Of a stretch of DNA of 64,000 nt, positions 12,603-24,600 are shown one piece after another. A program made the translations under genes and the position numbers. Origin of the DNA: Nectonema munidae (Eukaryota; Nematomorpha; Nectonematoida; Nectonematidae). The stretch covers positions 1,798,001 through 1,862,000 of the forward strand of contig JAUIRK010000673.1 of assembly GCA_030549495.1 (NCBI GenBank), given 5' to 3'. The first letter of the stretch is position 1; each line of letters begins with the position of its first letter. Under the pieces are notes generated by a model. It was given only the letters and a program-made list of their open reading frames with translations, made no database searches and was not told the DNA's origin.

Positions 12603-15600
12603 GTATCTTATACTGATAAAGCGCTCTTTTTCAAGTTTTCATTCGCACTTATACGCTTCTTTTTACCAGGTCAAGGAAGATAACACCAAAACCTTGGACT
12701 CCTTTCAGCAACTCCACAACTTGCTTTCCAATCACAATAAATGCAAAGCTTTGTACCATCAAAAGGCTTTAGAGTTGATAAAAGCGAGGCAGTTAGCTTT
12801 AAATGCTAAAGACATTGAAAAAGTTTTTATTAATTAATTACCATCTTATAAACAACCTCGTAATCCAGGAGTCTCGCTATCCATATGAACTACACTACGA
12901 ACCAAATTGTTTCCTTTTAAATTCATATACACCCCAAAGCGATATTAAAATTACAAGAATCAATTTTTACAAAAAAATCCAGTAAATGATAATTTCATAA
13001 AATAATCTTTTTAATTTTAAAGCAAGCAAATATTTGAACCATGTGAAAATTCCTTATTTAAAAAATAAAACACCTTCAAAATTTCAACAGAAGTATCCAA
13101 ATTTTTAATTTATTTGCATCGAAATATGTACAAACTCGTTGGTTAGGAAAAAGCAGAGTCTAGATTATCTAGGTTTGGGTGTATGTATATATAGTGAGTT
13201 TTCCTGGATCTTATGGTAACAATCATATTACATTGTGCAGTGAATCGGTTGGATGATGTGAGTGTGTGGTGCTTAGCATGCAAAAGTAGAAATACACATC
13301 CCTATTTGTATGCTTAAATCTTTCAAGTTAAATAATAATAAATCGCAATAAATTAAACTAAACAATGTTATCAAAATTATAATAATGAAATTATGCATTT
13401 AAGCTATCTAAGTCAGAGGCGCACATCCTCAAAATTTTCTTTTGGGGGGTGTGGTACTTTTTTTTTTAATTTTTGAAATTTATTATAAAAGAATTTTTGT
13501 CCAATGAACACACCACCATTATTACCCGACATTATATAAGCTCTCAATCCCACCATAACTGCGGGTAACGGCAGCATTTAGTCGAATTATCTTCTTTGTA
13601 ATGCTAGACGATAGAATTCTGGCTCAAAAAGAAAACAAATCATTCATATATAATGAATGAGTCGAAGCAAAAACAAACTGATAATGACTCTTCTTCGCTA
13701 TTATTTTTAAACTTATCTATCAGTATTGAGTTCTTTCTCCGTTCTTTAATTGCGTCTCGTCAACTGAATAACGCTTTGGGCCAGAACAAATTCTTTGCAT
13801 GATCGAGAAGACAAATAATAATTTGTAGATTTATAACTTTTCATAAACTCATCATGCATTTCTCTAAAAGTAGGATTCATAGCTATGAGCTGATAAATCA
13901 AATTTACCACATTTCGATGAATCAACAGTTTCATTATGTCAGCAATCGGATATTTCAAATTTAGAAAATTTTCAAATTGTTACAGTTTTTGACGAAAATA
14001 GACTCGCAAATAGGATCTAAAATTGAAGCCAAGTTTTTTTGTTTTCAACTTTCTCATTAGGGCATCCAGAGACAGTGGCCACTAGTCATCGCATTGTAAT
14101 AAAGCCTTTATGCCTCATTATTGCTTTTCAACAGTTATTGAAACCGATGGTATTTGGATGTTTTAGTACTGAGACAACTGCATACTAACAAAATGCCTTA
14201 TTGAGAGATATGCTATACTCTAACCAAGGGAAGGTTTTATACCATGACTCTAAAAACGATATATTTTGTAAATAGTTCATCCAATTTAGTATTTGGCGTT
14301 GGGGGGTCAAAAATGTCGGTCTTCTAAGAAGTAATGAAAGCGCTTGTATTAGAAGACTCATTGGTAATGCAGTCAGACCTCATTATCTGATACTCGATTC
14401 GGAAACAGCCATCCGATACAATATTCACTAACTAATTTTCCCGATGTTTTTGGGCCATTCACACTCCAACGTGGATACTATCTTCATCAAATAAAATTCT
14501 TTATCCTCTCTTTATAATTTGTTAAACCCACAGACCAATCATTTAATATTATTTTTTTATGACACACGCAACTTTTAAATGTTTGCTATAAAATAGATGC
14601 AAAATTTTATTCTATTCAAAAAATAAACATTAATTGAAAATTTTAAAGCTTAAAGCTATTTCTTTTTCAGATCTTATCTCAGGGGTTTTCTAAAACACCT
14701 GTGAAATATCGAGGTAACATGTTGAATTATCTTAATCCACAAAATTTTATTAAATAATCTAAATGCTCAAAAATATTTAATGTGTTGAAAGATTACGCTT
14801 TCAAAATATCTCTGACTGAAAAAAGTTTTTAAAAAAATTAGGGCCTCTATGCGATCCCATGTTCTAGTAATAACTGGCAGTGTAAAGTAATTGAATCAAA
14901 TACGACAGCAACAGAATACGCAAATATGAACACAGCTATCGATATAGGAAATGAGATGGCAGAGGAAGGATTATCTCCCTCAGAGCACCATATACAACAG
15001 AAGAGTGGGGTACTCCGCAGAGTGATCTTTATTAGTAAACTCGCAATAAAAGTCAAGATTTTTAAATATGGCATAAGTATTGTGAAATTACATAAAATTA
15101 AAATATTTTATAATGTACTACTTTGTGCATTTTCATTGGGACTGAACCAGAAAAGAGACCCACTATGAAAGGTCACAAACAGAAAATCAATTTATACAAA
15201 GAAAAAGAGGAGCTAAAAGATTTTTCTTAGCCTCTCCTCTCACCAATTGTCAATATCTCTGGCTCACATCAAATGAATACTCCGTTTTGAGACACTTTGC
15301 AGCTTAAAATTAAAATTTAAAAATTTTTAGCAACGGAATGTTACCAACTAGGAATTGTTTTTGGTAAATATGGTTTCTTAAATATATGATAATTATTTAG
15401 TTAGACATAATAATTTAAGTTTATATTATAATTTGGCTTATACTAACTATTTTGTATGCCGTTATTTATATATCTATTAATTTTTTTTAGATTGAACAAA
15501 GAAAGAATAAATTTTGTAAGATATTTTTTATTTATTAACCCTTTCTCGCCCATGAGGTTTGAACTTTACCTATCCTCCAGTTCTTTACGCTGAAATTCGA

Positions 15601-18600
15601 CATATTTGTCCCCATGAGCAGTAAGTGACAAAGATGTTTGAGAAGAGCTTTAGAAGAAAGATTTATTTTATACCATGATAACTTTAATTTTAAAACAAAA
15701 AATTATTATTTAATAATTTATGATAAAGAGCGAAACAATTTTTATTTGCCGTGAAACACAAAAAAACTTTGCATTTTGAAGAAGAGTTTTTAGTTCGATT
15801 TTCGATATTTCTTTTAGAACAAAGCAAACATCTTTGGCGTTTGATCGATTTCAACATCACATGCTCACTTTCTGATGGCCTTGGGATGACTATAGCTCTT
15901 TTGGACAAGATGAAGTTTGGTGTAGCGATATTTCTTGAACTAAAATTGTTGATTAGCTGTCTTGCAATAATTCTTATAAACTGTTTCAAATCATAAATTT
16001 TATCACAATTCTTAGTGAAAATAAGCATCGAATAAAACGCCTTAAAAAACTTTTAGTATTTTGAGTTCTTAAAACAGTAACGTCCTTCCCATTGAAAAAA
16101 TTTGAAATCAAAATTACTGATTTATTATCGTACCATTTTGTAACACATATATTTGATTTGGCTGAATAAAAAAACACCCCTCTTCATTTTTTATCTGGTA
16201 TGAAATTTGGTAAACCTCTTCTCGATTTGTTGAATGTTGTAATTGAAAATATTTTATGGTTCTATAAAATATTCATCAGGTTTACTGATGAGAAATAATT
16301 GTGGAAAAAAACATAATAGCAGGATAAACCTTGACGCTTTTCTGTCAATTTCAATACCCAATTCGGTCCAAATCCTTCTTCACACTCCTCTTTTTTGCCG
16401 GTATAAATATCGAATTCATAAAGATATCCATCATTACTTGAACATCTACAAAAAACTAAACCCCATTTTATTGGTTTGTTTTTGATATACTGTTTCATAG
16501 AGTTTCTACCCTTGAATGATATCGTGTGTTCGTCTATTGACTGATTCAAAGTTGGTTCTCGTGCTTTTAAAAAAAGTTCAATGATGTGTCTCACTTTGAA
16601 ACCTTTATCATGATTTTTGTCATCAGTTTGCCCAATTTTTGAGTTGTCATTGAAATGAAGATACGATCTTAATAGCTTTAAAACCTTCTCTAGGCATAAC
16701 ATTTGATACAAAAGGAACATTTAAATCCGGTTCAGTAGACGAATAATCGTGTAAATCAGGTAAAACATGATACACCACGATAATATTCATTCCCAAAAAA
16801 TCTTCGTCCCTCACTTTGAAATTCACTCTATTCTATTCCGCATAAGGGTTACTTTGTACCACTAAACGATGACTCAAATTCGTTTCCTTTCCATTTCACC
16901 TTTTTTAGTCCGAATCTCTGTCTTTCCCAACTTGCAATTATATTTATTCTCTGATTCTTTGGATTGTTTACTTTTGAGCTCATCTTGAATAATAACCACA
17001 CCAGTGATCTCTCCATTCTCCTCTTCTAAAAAATTGATATCCAAATCATAATCAACATCTGATGCATCACTGTTTTCAGCTAACACAATTTGTTCGATAC
17101 AACATTTTTATAATTAAAAATTCTTGTGCGTAAATTACGTGAAGCCGTTTTAAATTTATGTTTTATTGAGTATGAAAAAAATTATTATATTTTAAACAAA
17201 ATAATTTTATTGATTATAAATACAAATATTTATATTTTATTGTAATATCTGCGGTTGTCGTTATAATTTAAATATATACACTTGAATATTTATTTTTTCA
17301 TTCTTAATTTTGTCATGTCTGTCTTGATTCTACAAAAAGAACAGAGAAAAGAATTTTTTCATAACTCAAATTCGTATTGATTATTATCATATCAAATCAA
17401 GAGGAAATTATCAAAAAAAATTAGGTATTAAATATTAAGACCTAGCCCTAAAACTAAAAAGGTAAGCAAAACAAAAGCGAGTCTTAAATACTATAAAAAG
17501 ATATAGAATTGAGGAATAGAATTATTTTGTAATAAAATTCAAACTGATTATCCTTCTTGCTATTTTATATTTAGGTGAAGATTACAAAGCTTGCATCGAA
17601 AATTATGACACTACACGAATCAAATTGATTGAAAATATCAACCTTTCAAAAGAAGTTTTTTTTATCAATTTATTAGTGATTAATTAAAAAGTTTTGTTCC
17701 GTTTCTTACGGCCTCGAATGGTGTTTAGGTTAGATATATCTGGCTATGCAATCCATTTTTCGTATCTATGTTCCTTTTCTTTGTAGCCACCACTCTTTTT
17801 CTTTCCAAATGGATCATGCTTTACGTATTTGCCATAGCTACCATCATGTTCATGTTTTGGTTCCTTGCCATAGACATCATCATGTTCATATTTTGGTATT
17901 TTGGTGTAACCTTGGTGAACTTCACCATGCCCATCATTATGTTCATGTTTTGGTTCATTATCATAACCAGTGTTATGCCCGTGAACTTCGTTGCCATATC
18001 CACTATCATGCCCTTGAACTTCGTTGCCATATCCACTATCATGCCCGTGAACTTCGTTGCCATATCCACTATCATGCCCGTGAACTTCGTTGCCATATCC
18101 ACTATCATGCCCGTGAACTTCGTTGCCATATCCACTATCATGTCCATGAACTTCGTGGCCATATCCACTATCATGTCCATGTTTTGGTTCATTGTCATAG
18201 CCATTATCAAGATCTTCCTTGCCATGACCACTATCATGTCCATGTCTAGTTTCTTTTTCATAGCTACCATCATATCCATGTTTTGGTTCATTCTCATAGC
18301 TACCATCATATCCATGTTTTGGTTCTTTTTCATAACCACCATCATGCCCATGAACTTCTTTACCATATGTGCCATCATGTCCATGAATATTACCATGCCC
18401 GCTATCATGTCCGTCATGATATCCATTATCTTCTTTACCATAACCACCATCATCATATTCATGTTTTGGTTCTTTGTCATTACCATGATATCCATGTTTT
18501 GGTTCTTTTTCATAACCATCATCATGCCCATGAACTTCTTTACCATATGTGCCATCATGTCCATGAATATTACCATGCCCGCTATCATGTCCGTCATGAT

Positions 18601-21600
18601 ATCCATTATCTTCTTTACCATAACCACCATCATATCCATGAACTTCCTTGCCATAACCACCATCATCATATTCATGTTTTGGTTCTTTGGCATCACCATG
18701 ATATCCATGTTTTGGTTCTTTTTCATAGCCACCATCATGTCCATGAACTTCTTTACCATATGCGCTATCATGTCCATGAACTTCCTTACCATAACCACCA
18801 TCATATCCATGTTTTGGTTCATTGTCATAGCCACCATGATATCCATGGACTTCTTTGTCATAGCCACCATCATGTTCATGAACTTCTTTGTCATAGCCAT
18901 CATCATGTTCATGATCTTCTTTGTCATAGCCACCATCATGTCCATGAACTTCTTTCTTATAGCCACCATCATGTCCATGAACTTCTTTCTTATAGCCACC
19001 ATCATGTCCATGTTTTGGTTCGTTGTCATAGCCACCATGATATCCATGGACTTCTTTGTCATAGCCACCATCATGTCCATAGCCGCCATCATGTACATGA
19101 ACTTCTTTCTTATAGCCGCCATCATGTCCATAAACTTCCTTCTTATAGCCGCCATCATGTCCATGTTTTGGTATTTTGCTGTAATCATCGTGAACTTCCT
19201 TTTCATAGCCACTTCTATCTTCATGTTTCGGTTCTTTGTAACCACCATCATATGCATATTTTGGTATTTGGTCGTAACCCCTTGTAGATTTTTTGACATA
19301 AACAGCATCTCCGTAAACTCCTTTGCCATAAACATCATGCTTTGGTTCTTTTCTATGTTCTTTACCATAGCCACCGTCATATTCATGCTTTATCTCTTTT
19401 TCATAACCATGTTTCAGTTCTTTTCCATAGACACCATCATACCCATATTTTATTTCTCTTTCATAGCCACCATCATATCCTCTTTTTGGTTCATTTGCAT
19501 AGCTAATATCATGATGGCCATGAACTTCTTTGCCATAGCCAATATCATGATGGCCATGAACTTCTTTGCCATAGCCAATATCATGGCCATGAACTTCTTT
19601 GCCATAACCAATATCATGGTCATGAACTTCTTTGCCATAGCCAATATCATGGCCATGAACTTCTTTGCCATAGCCAATATCATGGCCATGAACTTCTTTG
19701 CCATAACCAATATCATGGCCATGAACTTCTTTGCCATAGCCAATATCATTGTCATAGTCATGATAATGTCCATAATTCACATCATTTATTTTGCCATAAC
19801 CTCCTATATATGAGTGTCCTACTTTTCCATAACTATTTTTGTGTTTTCCATACGGATTTTCATAGTGGCTTTCACTGTGTTCGTGTAGATAGCTAGGTTC
19901 ATCCTTCAGCAAATAATCAGTATTCCCATAACCCACTTTTCCATAGCCTCCAATCTCAATGATTCCATGCTTCGTGTTTTCATGCTCAATATTACTATAA
20001 TCTTTGTGTTTTTTTTCTTTTCTATATGGGTTTTCATAAGTACTGTAATGGGCATAACTTTTACCATCCCTTATATTTCCATTTTGCTTCTGGACGTATG
20101 CACCGCGTTTGCTATAGGTAACCCGATGCTTGAAATCTTCCTCTTTTTGTTCTTCGTGACCATATCTGTGAGCATTCTTCCAATATATTGTATCGGTGTG
20201 GTCTTGGTATAAGTTTTTGGGATAAACATATACGCCTCTGTTAACCAAATCTTCGCAAGTTTCTAGCTTTTTTACTCTTTCTAACGTACAGCACTCAAAA
20301 CCATACGGTTCGGCTTTAACTCGAAGCATTTTTTCTGCCATTCTGTAGAGATCGCCATAGAAATCGATGTTCTTTCTGAAGTACTTCTTTTTGTTTAAAC
20401 CCACTTCTATCGTGTTGTATTGTTCCTTGTAAAGTTGCACTTGGTCACCTCTTGGACAAGTTCTGAACAGATCTTCGAGAATCTCAATCTTTAATCTTTG
20501 TTTCGGCTTATAATTCTTGCCTCCAACATAGATGTAGGCATCTATAACACGCGGCCCTTTATTGATAGGGTATGCGTTCTTTTCTTGCTGCATATTTATG
20601 AGTAGCGTGAAGTCTTTTTTCAATATCTTGCACTCAAGCTTTAGCTTGTCTTCTGGACATTGCTTTATCTTCTCGTTTCGTCTCGATGATTTACAGTAGG
20701 AATTGCGATAGACTCCACTGTAACAGCATTTTTGTGCACTTTCGCAGTAGTAGTTATTCTTTTTACAAGATCTTTTGCGTGCCACTACTCTATCATACTT
20801 ACGTAGGCATTCAAAGTAGCTGCACAAAAATAACAAGATATTGATAAAAACACTTTCATGTGAACAGGCGTAATCCTGTTGAATTGGTTGCCATCACATC
20901 GAGGTTAATTTATGCATAAGTAAACAAAATAAGCGTAACTCATTGATCAAATTATGATATCAACCATAACTTAGAGGGGGGGGGGGGTGGAGTTAGGCAA
21001 AAAGTGGACAATGAGCAATATTTAGAAAGTTGACATAGTAGGGAGAGGGAAGGGTGGTCGAAAAATAAACAAAAATTGGTTGACATAATGTGTGAACTCT
21101 CCCTATGTTAAAACCAGTTGTTTTATGTTTCCGTTTTTTTTAAATTTTATTTTGGAGATTCCTTATCAATTAATAACAATTTAAATTAACTGGTATGGTG
21201 TATCGGTAAAAGTAAAAGCTATCTAGATTTTCTATCTTTACAACCCACTCTGTTCAGTTATGAAAGATTGTTCCTGCCTTATATGCAATACCGGCAACAA
21301 AAAAAACCTTATCAAAAAGCCTTTCAAACATTGGCTTTCTAGCGTCTACCTTCTTTCTTTCCCAATTTTTATATAAATTAAGCAGGCGATTTTTTGGACA
21401 CTGATGTCCCATTGTGCATAAAAGGGTTTCAACTAAAAATAATGCAAAATAATTTTGTCAAAAATAGTATTTATTTTTTTAATACAGTCCCACCTTAATA
21501 ATTCAAAAATCTGGTCTACCGAATGAAATTCTGTAGCAACTAAATGTGTGTTTATTTAAAGAAAATTTTTATAAAAAATATTTAAAAAATAAAGTAATAA

Positions 21601-24600
21601 CGGTAATTTTTAAAAATATGTAAACCTTTTTTGATGTTAAAGAAAATAATACTATTTGAATTTTATACATCATACTTTTTTCATTGACGGCTTTTGTTTC
21701 AAAAGATAAGAAATGCAAATTTAAAATGTTTATGTAAATTTTATATATTATTCAATACAATACAGCTCCTAATTGCCTCCATATATTAGTGAAAAGATTT
21801 TTATATCATCTCACCTTAAACTTAATTTTATGTATTATTGAATGACGCAAAATTTATATTATTCAACCTCATGTGGTTCAAAAATTTGTAGTCCAACTAT
21901 GCGAGATTATTCTTTCCTTGGATGTAAACCGTGAATAAAAATTAAAATATTTCAAATTTGGGAAAGAAAGTATAGTGGGAAGATTTTTTTATAATATAAA
22001 GAATGCGCCCATTTCACAGCCATCTTAGAATGGGAGTCTTAGGCGGGCTTTTAAAAACAATTATCATAAGTAGGCGGTATTATTGTAAAATCGTATTACA
22101 TTGAATATATAAAAGATCGATACTTCATTTTAACCCATTAAGTACCATAGAAATCAGACGATTTATATTCAGTCATTGAAAAAAGCAGACAAAGATGAAA
22201 TTACTTATGTTCCCAAATGGGAGCATTGGGACTTAATGGGTTAATAATGGGCCCTCTCTAAATACGTCACTGTAATGCATGAAATATTCTAGATCTGTTA
22301 ATATATTATTTACTAGAAGCTTTGACAGCAAAACACGAAAGATTATAGCTGTTGAGATAACTGTCACAGGGTAACTGATCTAATTTGAATCAAATCATTA
22401 CACTTATATACCTAAGTTATTTTTGCCAATTTTTCATTGCTATTATAATCAAAATTTTTGAACTTTATTCAATAGATTTTATTAGTTCGGAAATTAGTGC
22501 TTAAAATTTAAATTAAGATTGTGTGTGTGCTTTCAATTTTACTCAATACCACACATTAATCTGCAACTCACGAATTCACAAGCTATTTCAAAACGTCGAG
22601 AAATTAGACATCACTCTGGCGACTACGAAAGTGCGAAATAAAAATATACCTTTTCTTGTTGTAGGGGTCAGCAACAGTGTAGTATATTGCGCGAGGATAG
22701 TAGATTCTCTTGATTAAGCAATTTCTCTTTGACCTCTTTTCTGCATAACCAAAGTTTAAAGTATGCTGCAGTGTCGGTAGCAGAAGGAAGAAAGGAGCCA
22801 AGAAATAGAGTTTGAGCAACATGTGAGGCTACTTCGTTTCTAGTATTTTCGTTTGAGTTTTAGTAAATGTGTTCGTTTGTGCAAAGAAAGAATAGTTTTA
22901 TACGACCGCCTTAAATCCTCTTCTGTCCACGTTGTGATTTGTGCCTTGAGATATCTCGTGATTGAATGAAATTGCGTGACCTTTACATCTATTTATAAGT
23001 CGTCGCTCTTAAGCAAATTAATTAACGCATTTACTATCTCAACCAATTAAAAAGAATATTCAATTTTTCTATACTTTTTACTCTGTTTGGTTGCACCAGG
23101 CCATCTTTTTGCGATTTTGTTAGCCTCACAGCTTAGCAAACCTCCACGTGTATTTTGAAAGATGCATTCGCGAGCGTATTTAATTTTTTTGCGCCAGTGC
23201 CTCTTTTTTGTCTATAATGGCGTACTCAAAATACACGTGATTCTTCTCTCAGAATTTAAAAAATGGAGATGATTTATTATATATAATTTAATACACGCTG
23301 ATTTATTATGATTTTATACGTTTCTTGTCTACAAAAAACAGATGTTAAATGTGAGGAAAATGGGGGTTTGATGCCGCCGTTCTCTTAAATACGCATAGTG
23401 TATATACATATACAGAATAAGGCTGCATTTCAAAAGTAAAATAATTATTCTTAAAATAATGCTAGATGTAAAAATTGAGTTGAGGTACAATGCCCGATTT
23501 AGTTAATTTATTTGGGAAAACATTTCTTTGAATTATTTCAAATCGACACCCCACATTGCAATTTTAAAGGGGGTGAAAAAGCGTTTCGTTGCACCAGTAA
23601 TTTTGAATTTTTCGATTCTACATCTTTTTTACATTATTAAAAGACTTGCTTGGCTTGTCAGAAGACTTTCCACATTACCTTACTTGTTTTACGAATTAGT
23701 TTCAGACACGAATTCTTTTATAAAAAAAAGTTAGCTCCTCCCCCCCCCCCCTCCCCCCCATTAATTTTAAGAATGTGCGCCTCTGATATATATCTTATTA
23801 AAAATTTTCCTAACTTTTTTGATACTTTAAAAGTGTTATTTGTATTATACAACTCAAAAATATCTGAAATATTTTTTGAATTAGGGTAAAATGTATGACT
23901 CTTTATGGAGTCATTGGTACAATCCATAGACCTAGGAATACGGAGTGACGTGCACTTTTAATTATGCTTAATTTCTTATAATTGATCGAAAAGAGGTAAA
24001 TTTCCCTTTTTGTTTTGCCTTAAACTTTGCGGGACTTTGCAATACTAGCAGCGATGAACTGGCTTTACCATTAGACAGTATATGCTTGAAAAATGGAGAT
24101 ATCTGAGTCAGACTATAACGCTAAGTATGTCACTAATTTCGATGCTTTTCACTTATCCTATGTTGTTGTTATCCCCTAGATTATAATATTTTTACATGAG
24201 TATAATCTATCAGTTCAAAACAAGGCATTGTTTAAACTGAGAAAGTATTTCCATAAAAGCAAATACTCTCAGGAAAAAGTGTAGAATTTTGTTACACTTT
24301 CGCAGCAGCAGCGACAAACCAGTGTGATTTCAGCCAACCCGCAAAAATCCACCACAAGGTAGTGCTGGCTTTTTACAGGCTTCTACATATGGCTAGAAAT
24401 AATACATATATATAATATACAATAGATGTAAATGAGTTAGATCCAAGCTTCTGCTAAACGGTTTCCCCACAAAGTAAGTAGGTTAACTATTTTGCATGGC
24501 TTTGGCCATAAGTGAATGGGTTTGAGTGTCGTGAAAATATGTGGGCAGTTAAATAAATGATGAGTGTTGTGTGGGTGTTGATTGCAAACTGGAAAGAGTG

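Noticed and set aside
17821-19386. 521-codon minus frame rich in Met and Lys
   Set aside because: A frame-shifted reading of the same repeats; open only because the array has few stops in any frame.
17768-19813. 681-codon + strand frame opposite the repeat protein
   Set aside because: It is an antisense shadow of the 33-bp repeat array (Ile/Met/Phe-rich translation, no start context). The minus frame has the Cys-rich head and a signal-peptide exon.
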